DNA from: Brevundimonas sp. Root608
GTDB lineage: Bacteria; Pseudomonadota; Alphaproteobacteria; Caulobacterales; Caulobacteraceae
DNA: 64,000 bases
Direction: 5' to 3'
Assembly: GCF_001427825.1 (NCBI RefSeq)
Contig: NZ_LMGT01000001.1
Location: 124,001-188,000, forward strand
Shown here: piece by piece, positions 54,507 to 63,966 of the stretch
Position numbering within the stretch: position 1 is the stretch's first letter
Layout of the letters: the number at the start of each line of letters is the position of its first letter
Position numbers and translations under genes: made by a program
Notes under the pieces: model-generated
What the model was told of the DNA's origin: nothing
The model's database searches: none
The model's input: the letters and a program-made list of their open reading frames with translations, nothing else

Positions 54507-56633
54507 CTACCAGATACGCACCCGGTCTTCCGGGGCGAGGTAGTATTTCGAGCCCGGCTGGACATCGAAGGCCTCGTACCAGGCGTCGATGTTGCGCACC
54601 GGGCCGATGACGCGGAACTCGGCCGGGCTGTGCGGATCGGTGGCGATCTGGTTGCGCAGGGCGTCGTCGCGCATCTTCGACTGCCAGACCTGGGCCCAGC
54701 CGTAGAAGAAGCGCTGGTCGCCGGTGATTCCGTCCAGCACGGGCGCCGGCTGGCCGTTCAGCGACAGGTGATAGGCTTCCAGGCCCACCGCGTTGCCGGC
54801 CGCGTCGCCGATGTTCTCGCCCATGGTCAGGCCGCCCTGGACCTTGAAGCCCGGGATCGGCTCGAACTGATCGTACTGTTCGCCCAGCCGCTTGGTCAGG
54901 CCGTCGAAATTGGCCCGGTCCTCAGCGGTCCACCAGCTGCGCAGAACGCCGTCGCCGTCGGACTTGGAGCCCTGGTCGTCGAAGCCGTGGCCGATCTCGT
55001 GACCGATGACCCCGCCGATGCCGCCGTAGTTGACGGCCGGGTCCGCGTCCGGATCGAAGAACGGCGGCTGCAGGATGGCGGCCGGGAAGACGATCTCGTT
55101 GTTGGTCGAGTTGTAATAGGCGTTCACCGTCTGCGGGGTCATGCCCCACTCGGTCTTGTCGACCGGGTCGTTCAGGCGGTTCAGCTGGTAGTTCCACTGG
55201 AAGAGGCCGGCGCGCTCGGCGTTGCCGAACAGGTCATCGGGCCGGACTTCCAGCGCCGAATAGTCACGCCATTTGTTCGGATAGCCGATCTTGACGGTGA
55301 ACTTGTTCAGCTTCTCCTCGGCCGCCGCGCGCGTTTCGGCGCTCATCCAGCTGTAGTTGCGGATGCGGTTGCCCAGGGCGATGCGCAGGTTGGCGACCAG
55401 TTCTTCCATCTTGGCCTTGGATTCGGCCGGGAAGTATTCGGCCACATACTGCCGGCCGACGGCCTCGCCCAGCATGCCCTCGGCGAAGGTGATGCCGCGC
55501 TTGTCGCGCGGACGCTGCATCGGCTGGCCGTTAAGGTCGCGCGAGCGGAACTCCCACTGGGCGTCGGCGAACCGGCGCGACAGGCGCGGCGCGGCGTCGT
55601 CCGTCGTGTGGAAGGCCTGCCAGGCCTGGATCGTGGCGATCGGCGTCTCGGCGTAGATGGCGGCGATCTTCGGCATGGCCGTGTCCTGACGGACGATCAG
55701 GCGCGGAACCTCGCCCACGCCGACGGCCGAGTAATAGGCCTGCCAAGGGAAGCCGGGGGCCTCCGACGCCAGCTGGGCGATGGTGTATTCGTTGTAGGTC
55801 TCGTCGCGGTTGCGGTTCTGGATCGGGGTCCAGTGCGCTTCGGCGATGCGGGTTTCGAAGGCGACGATGTCGGCGGCGGCCTGTTCGGCGTTCTCCCAGC
55901 CGATCATGCCCAGCATTCGGGCGACATAGGCCTGGTACAGGACCTTCTTCTCGGCCCAGCGCTGCTCCAGATAGTAGTCGCGGTTGGGCAGGCCCAGGCC
56001 CGACTGCCCGGTCGAGACCACATAGCGGGTCGGCGCCTTCTGGTCGGTGGTGATGCCGGTGCCGAAGATCGAACCGCCGATGCGGCCCTGGGTCTCGCCC
56101 ATGTAGACGGCGGCCAGGTCATGGGTGTCGGCGGCGCGGATGGCGGCCAGGTAGGGCTTCAGCGGCTCGGCGTCCAGCGCCTCGATCCGGGCCTCGTCCA
56201 TGTAGGAGCGATAGGCGTCGGCGATCTTCTGCTCGTCCGATCCGGCGGTCAGGTCGGTGCGGGCCGTCAGGCCTTCGATCATCGCCTTGACGCGGTTGTC
56301 CGAGAGTTCGCGCAGCAGGGCGAACGAGCCGTAGCTGGTGCGGTCCGAGGGGATCTGCATGCGGTCCAGCGCGGCGCCGTTGGCGTAGCGCATGAAGTTG
56401 TCGCCCGGCGAAACCGAGGTGTCGCGGCCGGCGAGGTCAAAGCCCCAGGTCCCGTATTTCGGCGCTTCCGTGCCCTGATAGCCCAGAACCGTCGCGCCTT
56501 CGGGCGGGGTCTGGAACAGTTCGAAGACGGTGCAGCTCTCGTCGATGCAGCCGTGTTCGTGATCCTGGGCGGCCGCCGTCGAAGCGGGCAGCAGCAGGGC
56601 GCCGAGCGCGGCGCCGATCAGCAGTTTCTTCAT
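54507..56633 (-). CDS. Exported M13 (neprilysin-type) metallopeptidase
   Basis: The 708-residue peptidase has a signal peptide (cleavage around AAAQ, ~residue 22), an early His/Cys segment (DHEHGCIDESC), the M13 N-terminal domain, NAYYNSTNNEIVFPAAIL, the zinc motif HEIGHGFD (His545, His549), and the third-ligand motif GENIGDAAG (ENxxD). It ends with the usual CxxW-like region replaced by VRIW. Such periplasmic enzymes cut oligopeptides. It is divergent from the antiporter gene. Confidence 0.94.
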   Translation of the reverse strand: MKKLLIGAALGALLLPASTAAAQDHEHGCIDESCTVFELFQTPPEGATVLGYQGTEAPKYGTWGFDLAGRDTSVSPGDNFMRYANGAALDRMQIPSDRTSYGSFALLRELSDNRVKAMIEGLTARTDLTAGSDEQKIADAYRSYMDEARIEALDAEPLKPYLAAIRAADTHDLAAVYMGETQGRIGGSIFGTGITTDQKAPTRYVVSTGQSGLGLPNRDYYLEQRWAEKKVLYQAYVARMLGMIGWENAEQAAADIVAFETRIAEAHWTPIQNRNRDETYNEYTIAQLASEAPGFPWQAYYSAVGVGEVPRLIVRQDTAMPKIAAIYAETPIATIQAWQAFHTTDDAAPRLSRRFADAQWEFRSRDLNGQPMQRPRDKRGITFAEGMLGEAVGRQYVAEYFPAESKAKMEELVANLRIALGNRIRNYSWMSAETRAAAEEKLNKFTVKIGYPNKWRDYSALEVRPDDLFGNAERAGLFQWNYQLNRLNDPVDKTEWGMTPQTVNAYYNSTNNEIVFPAAILQPPFFDPDADPAVNYGGIGGVIGHEIGHGFDDQGSKSDGDGVLRSWWTAEDRANFDGLTKRLGEQYDQFEPIPGFKVQGGLTMGENIGDAAGNAVGLEAYHLSLNGQPAPVLDGITGDQRFFYGWAQVWQSKMRDDALRNQIATDPHSPAEFRVIGPVRNIDAWYEAFDVQPGSKYYLAPEDRVRIW

Positions 56634-56751
56634 GGGGATTTCCTCGACTTCGCATCTCTGTGGACAGCGTCGGCGGGGACCCTACGCCGCGGGCCCCGCC
56701 TGTCGCCTGAATTTTTTGTCATGTGCGACGGAAACCCGGACAGGGCGGCGT

Positions 56752-56769
56752 TTCAGCCTGTAGGCTGAA
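56752..56769. promoter_or_regulatory. Perfect palindrome before the antiporter gene
   Basis: TTCAGCCT-GT-AGGCTGAA is an 8-2-8 palindrome ending 16 bp before the antiporter ATG. It could be a repressor operator or, in RNA, a hairpin covering the start region. Confidence 0.4.
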
Positions 56770-56785
56770 CGTCATCGGGGGCTGA

Positions 56786-58621
56786 ATGACGATTCACGGC
56801 GGCGGCGGCGAATATCGCGATCTCGTGGTCTTTCTCGCGGCCGCGGGCGTCATCGTTCCGCTGTTCAACCGGCTCAGGATCAGTCCCGTCCTGGGGTTTC
56901 TCGCGGCGGGGGTGCTGCTGGGGCCGCACGGTCTGGCCCGGCTGGCCGAGACCGTCCCCTGGCTGGCCTGGCTGACGATCTCGGATGCGGGGCAGATCCG
57001 CTCCCTGTCCGAACTCGGCGTCGCCTTCCTGATGTTCATGATCGGACTCGAGCTGTCGTGGGAACGGCTCAAGTCCATGCGCCGGCTGGTGTTCGGCCTC
57101 GGTCTGACCCAGGTCGCGATCTGCACCGTCGGCCTCGGCGCGGTCTTCATGCTGATGGGCCAGCCGCTGGTCTCGGCGGCGGTGCTGGGGATGGGGCTGG
57201 CCCTGTCCTCGACCGCCGTGGTCATGCCGGTGATGGCCGAGCGCGGCCGCATCTCCACGACCGCCGGCCGATCCACCTTCGCCATCCTTCTGGCGCAGGA
57301 CCTCGCGGTCGCGCCGATCCTGATCACCGTCACCGTCCTGGCCGCCATGGCCCAGGGCGGCGCGACGTCTTCCGGCGAGTTCGATCCCTCGGTTCTGGGG
57401 CCGGCCCTGTTCACCCTGATCCCCGCAGCAGTCGGCCTGGCCTTGCTGGTGCTGCTGGGCCGGCTGGTGCTGCGGCCCATGTTCCGCTCGGTCGCCAGGG
57501 CCAAGGCCAGAGGGCAGGGGCAGGAGATGTTCATCGCCGCCAGCCTGCTGGTCGTCGTCGGCGCGGGCGTGGCCGCCCAGGCCGCCGGCCTGTCGATGAG
57601 CCTCGGCGCCCTGATCGCGGGCCTGTTGCTGGCCGAGACCGAATTCCGGCGCGAGGTGGAGGTGTCGATCGAACCCTTCAAGGGCCTGCTGCTGGGCGTC
57701 TTCTTCGTCGGCGTGGGCATCGGGCTGGACCTCGACGCCGTGGCCGCCGACCCGGTCGCGGTGTTCGGCCTCGCCGCGCTGATGACCCTCCTGAAGGCGG
57801 GCCTGATCTACGGCGCCGCGCGGGCGTGGAAGCTGGGCAACCGCACCGCCATCGAGACGGCCCTGGTGCTGGGCCCCGCCGGCGAGTTCGCCTTCGTCAT
57901 CCTCGGCGCCGGCCTGGTCGAGGGCATCGCCGCCCCGGCCTTTACCCAGCAGGTGCTGCTGGCGGCGACGATCAGCATCTTCAGCATTCCGCTGATGGCC
58001 CTGATCGCCTCCCGGCTGACGCAGCGCGCCGAGGTCCGGCATCCCGATCTGCCGGCCGGGGCGATGGAGCCCCTGGCCGAGGAGGGTCAGGTCCTGATCG
58101 TCGGCTTCGGCCGGGTCGGCCGGCTGGTGGGCGAGATCCTGCTGACCCACGACCAGCGTTTCCTGGCCATCGACGCTGACGCCTCGACCGTCGGCAAGGG
58201 CCGCGCCGAGGGCTCCAACGTCTTCTACGGCGACGCCGCCCGGGCGGAGATGCTGGCCCGGTGCGGCATCGATACGGCGCGGGCGGTGGTCGTGACCATG
58301 GATGCGCCGGCCAAGGTCGACGAGGTGGTCAGGGCGGTGCGCGCCCTGCGGCCCGACCTGGTCCTGATCGCCCGGGCCCGGGACGACAAGCACGCCGTGC
58401 GCCTGTACCGGCTGGGCGTCACCGACGCCGTGCCCGAAACGACCGAGGCCAGCCTTCAGCTGGCCGAGAACACCCTGATCGACCTGGGCGTCCCCATGGG
58501 TCTGGTGCTGGCCTCGATCCATGAGCGCCGCGACCAGTTCCGCAAGGTGTTCCAGGCGGCCATGCCGGCGGGCGAACAGCCGCGCCGGGCCCGCGCCCTG
58601 CGCTCCACGCTGCGGCGCTGA
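56786..58621 (+). CDS. CPA2-family monovalent cation:proton antiporter (KefB/KefC-like)
   Basis: The 611-residue protein has 12-13 membrane helices in its first ~400 residues (LLGPHGLARLAE; MIGLELSWERLKSM; GLALSSTAVVMPVM; LAQDLAVAPILIT; GPAGEFAFVILG), typical of Kef/CPA2, and a C-terminal TrkA-N/RCK domain from ~residue 435 (VLIVGFGRVGRLVGEILL). Glutathione control as in KefC is possible but not shown; no KefF/KefG is nearby. A palindrome lies just upstream of its start. Confidence 0.92.
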   Translation: MTIHGGGGEYRDLVVFLAAAGVIVPLFNRLRISPVLGFLAAGVLLGPHGLARLAETVPWLAWLTISDAGQIRSLSELGVAFLMFMIGLELSWERLKSMRRLVFGLGLTQVAICTVGLGAVFMLMGQPLVSAAVLGMGLALSSTAVVMPVMAERGRISTTAGRSTFAILLAQDLAVAPILITVTVLAAMAQGGATSSGEFDPSVLGPALFTLIPAAVGLALLVLLGRLVLRPMFRSVARAKARGQGQEMFIAASLLVVVGAGVAAQAAGLSMSLGALIAGLLLAETEFRREVEVSIEPFKGLLLGVFFVGVGIGLDLDAVAADPVAVFGLAALMTLLKAGLIYGAARAWKLGNRTAIETALVLGPAGEFAFVILGAGLVEGIAAPAFTQQVLLAATISIFSIPLMALIASRLTQRAEVRHPDLPAGAMEPLAEEGQVLIVGFGRVGRLVGEILLTHDQRFLAIDADASTVGKGRAEGSNVFYGDAARAEMLARCGIDTARAVVVTMDAPAKVDEVVRAVRALRPDLVLIARARDDKHAVRLYRLGVTDAVPETTEASLQLAENTLIDLGVPMGLVLASIHERRDQFRKVFQAAMPAGEQPRRARALRSTLRR

Positions 58622-58837
58622 GACGCACGCGACGGATTTCCCGCCCACGCGGCGTTAACCTCCCGGCTAACCGTCCCGTTAATCGGGTTACCCCAATTTG
58701 GTCATCGTTGCGTGATGAGTGCCCCCCTCGCCGTTCAGGCGTGTTTTGCGCGCGCCGCGTGCGCCCCCGAATGACCCATCGCTTCGGCGTTCAGTTTTAC
58801 CGGCGGATGTCAGCCGCCGCTTCGTGAGTAATCGTTC

Positions 58838-59497
58838 ATGCGAGATGTCGCCTCCCCCTCCCCCGCAGCCGACGTCGATGGTGAAGCCCCCCGGCTGAAC
58901 CGCCGTCAGGCCGCCAAGGTTCGCACCCGTCAGAAGGTGCTGGACGCGGCGCGCCAGCTGTTCGCCGAGCGCGGCTATGAGCCCGCCACCATCCGCGACA
59001 TCGCCAAGGGCGCCGGCATGTCCACCGGCGCGGTCTTCGCCAACTTCCAGGACAAGGCCGAGCTGTTCGAGGCGGTCCTGTCCACCGACATGATCAAGCT
59101 GGCCGAGACGCTGAAGTCGGCCGCGGCCGCCGAGACCACCGTGCGGGCCCGCGTTCTGGCCGCCCTGACCGCCGGCTACCACGCCTCGCTGGAGCAGCTT
59201 CCGCTGGTTCAGGCCGTCATCGCGCGCTCGTGGTTCCAGCCGGTCGCCGCCGAAATGCGCATCCGCGCCGCCATCAAGCCGCTGATCTCGGTCGTCACCG
59301 ACACCCTGCAGGCCGGGGTCGGCGACCGCGAACTGCGCCAGGACGCCGACGTGCGTCTGCTGGGCGAGATGATCTACGGCGCCTGGCTTTCGAACTACCG
59401 TCGCGCCGCCTACGACGGCTGGACCATCCAGCAGCTGACGGACCAGATCGGCAAACAGACCGACGTCATCCTCGCCGGCGCGCTCAGCCGTCAGTAG
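58838..59497 (+). CDS. TetR/AcrR-family regulator
   Basis: The 219-residue protein has an N-terminal TetR helix-turn-helix (RQKVLDAARQLFAERGYEPATIRDIAKGAGMSTGAVFANFQDKAELF) and a helical C-terminal ligand domain. The convergent Rieske oxygenase gene is a possible target by proximity only. The 216-bp upstream region is open and contains AT-rich TTAAC elements. A terminator follows at 59523-59556. Confidence 0.9.
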   Translation: MRDVASPSPAADVDGEAPRLNRRQAAKVRTRQKVLDAARQLFAERGYEPATIRDIAKGAGMSTGAVFANFQDKAELFEAVLSTDMIKLAETLKSAAAAETTVRARVLAALTAGYHASLEQLPLVQAVIARSWFQPVAAEMRIRAAIKPLISVVTDTLQAGVGDRELRQDADVRLLGEMIYGAWLSNYRRAAYDGWTIQQLTDQIGKQTDVILAGALSRQ

Positions 59498-59522
59498 GCT
59501 GTACCGCAACGCAGAGCGTTTC

Positions 59523-59556
59523 GAAGGCCGCGACCCCCGTCGCGGCCTTCAGCTTT
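59523..59556. terminator. Terminator between tetR-type gene and Rieske gene
   Basis: A perfect 12-bp stem GAAGGCCGCGAC/GTCGCGGCCTTC with a CCCC loop, followed by agcTTTT on the plus strand. It overlaps the stop codon of the convergent oxygenase gene. Confidence 0.75.
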
Positions 59557-60670
59557 TCCACCTCAACACCGTCGGCTTGACCGGGTTGGCGAACGGTCGG
59601 CCCTCGGCGCGGCTCTTGATCCACTCGCGCTTCAGCTGCTGGTACCATTTCGCCTGTTTGTCGGCGTCGTCGATCCAGATCAGCGCCGGGTCATGGCGCA
59701 GGCCCTCGTTCTGCAGGTTCACCATGCCGCCGTCCTGTTTCAGGAAGGCGACCACCCCCATGCGCAGGAAGGGCTTGGCGAGCGCGAACACCCAGTGGTC
59801 CGACCAGAAGATCTGGGTGATCGTCGTCCGGGTCTGGGTCCGGGGCGTCAGGCAGGTCAGGGCCAGCACCTGCTTCGGCCCCACCTGGATATGCTCCCAG
59901 CGATAGCCGGGCAGGCGGAAGGTGATCTCGGTCGCGGGGGCGCCGCCGAGGATCTTGTACGCCCGGCTGTTCGACGACGGCGCGTGCCGCACCATGGCGA
60001 AGCCCTGGTCGCGCGGTTCGAAGGCCTTGGCCTTCTCGTGCATCGAATGCTCGGACCGCCACCACCACTGCTGATGCACATAGGGGCCGTGGGCGGGATC
60101 CATCAGGCCGACGACCGCGTGGTCGATATGGGCGTCGAAATCCATCGATTCGACGAGTTTCGCCTCGCCGCCGACGACGCCGGGGAAGATCGGGGGCTCA
60201 TGGTCCGGCTCGGCCGGATTGCGCGGGTCCGACGCGATCCAGACGAACACCATCCCCTGGCTTTCGCGCACCGGATAGCTGCGCACCCGGATGCGGTCGG
60301 TTTCATAGGCCTGGTCCTCGACCAGCGACGGAATGGCGGCGCAGACCCCGTCCGGCCGGAACCGCCAGCCGTGATAGCAGCACTCGATCGTCTCGCCCTC
60401 GCCCGGCTTCTCGACCAGCCGTCCGGCTGACAGCGGCGCGGCGCGGTGGGGGCAGATGTCGCGCATCGCATAGACCTGACCCGCCCGCGTCCGGCCGATC
60501 AGGACCGGCTCGCCCAGCAGTTCGTGACGTTTCAGCGAGGCGGCGGCCACGTCGCGCGACAGGGCGGCGAAATACCAGGCGTCCAGCACGAAGCCCTTGC
60601 CGAACGCGGTCGGCGGGGCCTTGGCCTCGGGCGAATTGGCGGAAACGGGGGCGCTGTCGGCTGGGCTCAT
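59549..60670 (-). CDS. Rieske [2Fe-2S] oxygenase, alpha-subunit-like
   Basis: The 373-residue protein has an N-terminal Rieske domain with CPHRAAPL (C-x-H) and ECCYHGWRF (C-x2-H), and a catalytic domain with the likely mononuclear-iron segment DAHIDHAVVGLMDPAHGPYVH, of the vanillate demethylase/phthalate oxygenase type. It needs a reductase not found here. Substrate is unknown. It converges with a TetR gene. Confidence 0.88.
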   Translation of the reverse strand: MSPADSAPVSANSPEAKAPPTAFGKGFVLDAWYFAALSRDVAAASLKRHELLGEPVLIGRTRAGQVYAMRDICPHRAAPLSAGRLVEKPGEGETIECCYHGWRFRPDGVCAAIPSLVEDQAYETDRIRVRSYPVRESQGMVFVWIASDPRNPAEPDHEPPIFPGVVGGEAKLVESMDFDAHIDHAVVGLMDPAHGPYVHQQWWWRSEHSMHEKAKAFEPRDQGFAMVRHAPSSNSRAYKILGGAPATEITFRLPGYRWEHIQVGPKQVLALTCLTPRTQTRTTITQIFWSDHWVFALAKPFLRMGVVAFLKQDGGMVNLQNEGLRHDPALIWIDDADKQAKWYQQLKREWIKSRAEGRPFANPVKPTVLRWKS

Positions 60671-60787
60671 GAGGTGAGTTTAGCGGGCCGGATGCGCGAA
60701 GTCTTGACCGGCCGCATCCGATCGCGCCCTCTGCGGCGACTAGGGACAGAGACGGGCGCATCGCCCGCCCATCCGGGGAATCCGACC

Positions 60788-61834
60788 ATGAAGACCATGA
60801 CCGCCGTCGCGGCGCTTTCCGCCTCCCTCGCCGGCGCGCTCGCCCTTGCCGCCGCGCCCGCTCTTGCGCAGGAGCATCAGCATCTTCCGCAAGGCCAGGC
60901 CCCCGCGGCGGCCCCCGCCCACGCCCATGGTCACGCCCACGCCGACTTCGAGTCCGGTCGTTTCCACGTCCGCGTCGACGGGCCCGAGCATCCGGTCGGC
61001 GACGTCATCCTGATCCCCGGACTGTCGTCCTCGCCCGAGGTCTGGGACGGCCTGACAGACGAACTGAAGGGCCGCTATCGCGTCCACCGCATCCACGTCC
61101 AGGGCTTCGCCGGCGCACCGGCCGAGGACAACGCCACGGGCCCCGTCTCGGCCCCGGTGGCCGAGGACCTGGCCCGCTACATCGCCGAGCAGCGGCTGAA
61201 CAAGCCGGCGGTGATCGGCCACTCCATGGGCGGGACCATCGGCATGATGCTGGCCGCCCGCCATCCCGACAGCGTCGGCAAGCTGATGGTGGTCGACATG
61301 GTGCCCTTCATGGGGGCCATGTTCGGCGCGCCGGGCGCGACCGCCGAAAGCGTCACCCCGACGGCGGACCAGATCTACGCCGCCATGGCCAACGGACCCG
61401 AGGAGGGTTACCGCCAGCAAGCCGCCGCCTCTGTCACCAGCATGATCAACACCGAGTCGCTGCGCGCCGGTCCGCTGGAAGCCGCGGCGACCAGCGACCG
61501 GGCCGTCTCGGCGGCGGCCTTCCGGGAGTTGATCGTCACCGACCTGCGCCCGGAACTGCCGCGCATCACGGCCCCTGTCACGGTGTTGTACGTCAAGTTC
61601 AACGACCCGCGCATGACCGAGGAGATGGTGGACGGCATTTACCGCGCCTCGTTCGCGACCCTGCCCGCGGCCGAGCTGAAGCGGATCGACGACAGCGCCC
61701 ACTTCATCATGCTGGACCAGCCCGCCCGGTTCGCCGCCGAGGTGAACGCGTTTTTAGATTGGGGCCCGAAGCGTCATGGTTTCGGCGGAAACGTCCCTCA
61801 CGGTCGTGTGATCGGTACGGGGGCGTTTCCGTAG
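60788..61834 (+). CDS. Exported alpha/beta hydrolase with His-rich N terminus
   Basis: The 348-residue product has a signal peptide (cleavage ALAQ, ~residue 28), then a His-rich stretch (EHQHLPQ ... HAHGHAHADF), and an alpha/beta-hydrolase fold: VILIPGLSSSPEVWDGL, nucleophile Ser in IGHSMGGTIGM, Asp in VLYVKFNDPRMTEE and His in DDSAHFIMLDQP. It is likely periplasmic; substrate unknown. The C-terminal ~25 residues (GPKRHGFGGN...) extend past the usual fold. The His stretch may bind metal. Confidence 0.85.
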   Translation: MKTMTAVAALSASLAGALALAAAPALAQEHQHLPQGQAPAAAPAHAHGHAHADFESGRFHVRVDGPEHPVGDVILIPGLSSSPEVWDGLTDELKGRYRVHRIHVQGFAGAPAEDNATGPVSAPVAEDLARYIAEQRLNKPAVIGHSMGGTIGMMLAARHPDSVGKLMVVDMVPFMGAMFGAPGATAESVTPTADQIYAAMANGPEEGYRQQAAASVTSMINTESLRAGPLEAAATSDRAVSAAAFRELIVTDLRPELPRITAPVTVLYVKFNDPRMTEEMVDGIYRASFATLPAAELKRIDDSAHFIMLDQPARFAAEVNAFLDWGPKRHGFGGNVPHGRVIGTGAFP

Positions 61835-61878
61835 ACGGCCTGATCGGCTAGGACCGATCAAGGTCAGATGAGGTTTTC

Positions 61879-63966
61879 ATGGCGGGTTCCGGCTTCAGCT
61901 TCGGACGCGGCGGCAACGCCGCCGGTCCCCGGCCCCCGCGCACCCCGGTGCAGAGGCTGGTCTATTGGGCCGCGGTCCTCGCCGTCTGGGGCGCCATATT
62001 CATGGTGGTCTTCTTCGCGGTCTTCGCTCGCGACCTGCCCGACACCTCGACCCTGTACAATGTCGATCGCCAGCCCTCGATCACCTATCTGGACCGCAAC
62101 GGCGCCCTGATCGCCACGCGCGGGACCCAGCAGGCCCCGCCGGCCGATCTCGACGCCCTGCCGGACTATGTCCCGGCCGCCTTCATCGCTATCGAGGACC
62201 GGCGCTTCTATCACCACCCCGGCTTCGATCCCGTCGGCATGACCCGCGCCATGGCGGCGAACATGCGCGCCGGGCGGGTGGTCCAGGGCGGGTCGACCCT
62301 GACCCAGCAGCTGGCCAAGAACCTGTTCCTGTCTCCTGACCAGAACATGAAGCGCAAGGTCCAGGAGCTGATGCTGGCCGTCTGGCTGGAGATGAAATTC
62401 TCCAAGGACGAGATCCTCGCCCTCTATCTGAATCGCGTCTATTTCGGCGCCGGCGCCTATGGCATCGAGGCCGCGTCGCAGCGCTATTTCGACAAGAGCG
62501 CCAGACAGCTGACCGTCGGCGAAGCCGCCCTGCTGGCCGGCCTGCTGAAGGCCCCGTCGCGGTATTCGCCGGTGTCCGAGAGCGAGCGGGCCGGAACCCG
62601 CGCCACCGTGGTCCTGAACGAAATGGTCGACGCCGGGGTCATCACCCCGGAACAACGCGCCGAGGCCGCCGCCTCGCCCGTGCGCGTGTCGCGCACCCTG
62701 TCGAGCCAGCATGCCCAGTATTTCATTGACTGGCTGGACAAGCAGATCCGTGAGCTGGTCGGCGAACCGACCGAGGACATGGTCGTCGAGACCACCATGG
62801 ATCTGACGCTGCAGACCCAGGCCGAGCGGTCCGTGAACCGCATCCTGCGCCGCGACCGGTCCAAGGGCGTGCAGCAGGCGGCCCTGGTCGCGCTGGACGG
62901 CGAGGGCCGGGTCCGGGCCATGATCGGCGGCGCCTCCTACGCCGACAGCCAGTTCAACCGCGCCGTCGACGCCCGCCGTCAGGCCGGCTCGGCCTTCAAG
63001 CCCTTCGTCTATCTGACCGCGCTGGAAAGCGGCTACACGCCGGAGACGCGGGTCAATGACGCCCCGATCCGCATCGGCAACTGGTCGCCGCGCAACTATT
63101 CGGGGGCCTATGCCGGCGAGATGAGCCTGGCCAACGCCGTGGCCCAGTCGACCAACACCGTCGCCGCCGGTCTCGCCGACCAGATCGGCCGCGACAACGT
63201 CGCCCGCACCGCCCGCCGCCTCGGCATCACCAGCCGCATCGGGCTCGAGCCCGCCATGGCCCTGGGCGCCGTCGAGGTCTCGCCGCTCGAAATGGCCCAG
63301 GCCTTCGACGCCTTCGCCAACGGCGGCAAGCGCGTCCGCGCCTATGGCATCAGCCGCATCCGCACGCCGCAGGGGCGCGTGATCTACCAGCGCTCGGCCC
63401 GGGCCGACGGCGCGGTGCAGGCCATCTCCAACCCCTTCCTCTATTACCAGAACCAGATGCTGCGCGGCGTGATGACCTCGGGCACGGGCCGCTCGGCGGC
63501 GATCGCGGGCCGCGACGTGGCGGGCAAGACGGGCACCACCTCGGACTACAAGGACGCCTGGTTCGTCGGCTACACCGGCGGCTTCGTCACCGCCGTCTGG
63601 GTCGGCAAGGACGACAACACCGCCATGCGCGGGGTCACGGGCGGCTCGTCCCCGGCGGCGATCTGGCGGGGCTTCATGGAGGCGGCTCTGCCGCGCCTCA
63701 ACGCCCCGGCCATCCCCAACGGCCCGGCCATGCCCGAGGGCTGGCAGCCCCCCGCCAGTCCCGTCGAAAATCTTCTGGGCGAGATCGGCGACCTGTTCGG
63801 CGACAGTCCTCCGGCCGACGAAGCCGTCCCGCCCGAGGACCAGCCGACGCTCGAGCCGCGTCGTCCGGAACCGGGCCCGCCCGTCGTCCGCCCCACCGCG
63901 CCCCAGCCCCAGCGGGAGCCCGAACCGACCCAGCCGGAGAAAAAGGCCGACCCGCTGTTCTTCTGA
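61879..63966 (+). CDS. Class A penicillin-binding protein (PBP1A family)
   Basis: A bifunctional peptidoglycan synthase of 695 residues: a short cytoplasmic tail, one membrane helix (~residues 28-50), a glycosyltransferase domain with catalytic Glu106 in AIEDRRFYHHPGFD and GGSTLTQQLAKN, and a transpeptidase domain with SxxK at Ser371-Lys374 (GSAFKPF), a Ser-Thr-Asn type motif (QSTNTV), and KTG at 550-552. The C terminus is a Pro/Glu-rich tail. It is shorter than canonical PBP1A, lacking the OB domain, as in several alphaproteobacterial paralogues. Confidence 0.93.
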   Translation: MAGSGFSFGRGGNAAGPRPPRTPVQRLVYWAAVLAVWGAIFMVVFFAVFARDLPDTSTLYNVDRQPSITYLDRNGALIATRGTQQAPPADLDALPDYVPAAFIAIEDRRFYHHPGFDPVGMTRAMAANMRAGRVVQGGSTLTQQLAKNLFLSPDQNMKRKVQELMLAVWLEMKFSKDEILALYLNRVYFGAGAYGIEAASQRYFDKSARQLTVGEAALLAGLLKAPSRYSPVSESERAGTRATVVLNEMVDAGVITPEQRAEAAASPVRVSRTLSSQHAQYFIDWLDKQIRELVGEPTEDMVVETTMDLTLQTQAERSVNRILRRDRSKGVQQAALVALDGEGRVRAMIGGASYADSQFNRAVDARRQAGSAFKPFVYLTALESGYTPETRVNDAPIRIGNWSPRNYSGAYAGEMSLANAVAQSTNTVAAGLADQIGRDNVARTARRLGITSRIGLEPAMALGAVEVSPLEMAQAFDAFANGGKRVRAYGISRIRTPQGRVIYQRSARADGAVQAISNPFLYYQNQMLRGVMTSGTGRSAAIAGRDVAGKTGTTSDYKDAWFVGYTGGFVTAVWVGKDDNTAMRGVTGGSSPAAIWRGFMEAALPRLNAPAIPNGPAMPEGWQPPASPVENLLGEIGDLFGDSPPADEAVPPEDQPTLEPRRPEPGPPVVRPTAPQPQREPEPTQPEKKADPLFF

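Noticed and set aside
58650..58700. TTAAC/CTAAC/GTTAA cluster upstream of the TetR gene as a CtrA site
   Set aside because: The spacing between the TTAA-like halves is 8 or more rather than 7, and one half is degenerate.
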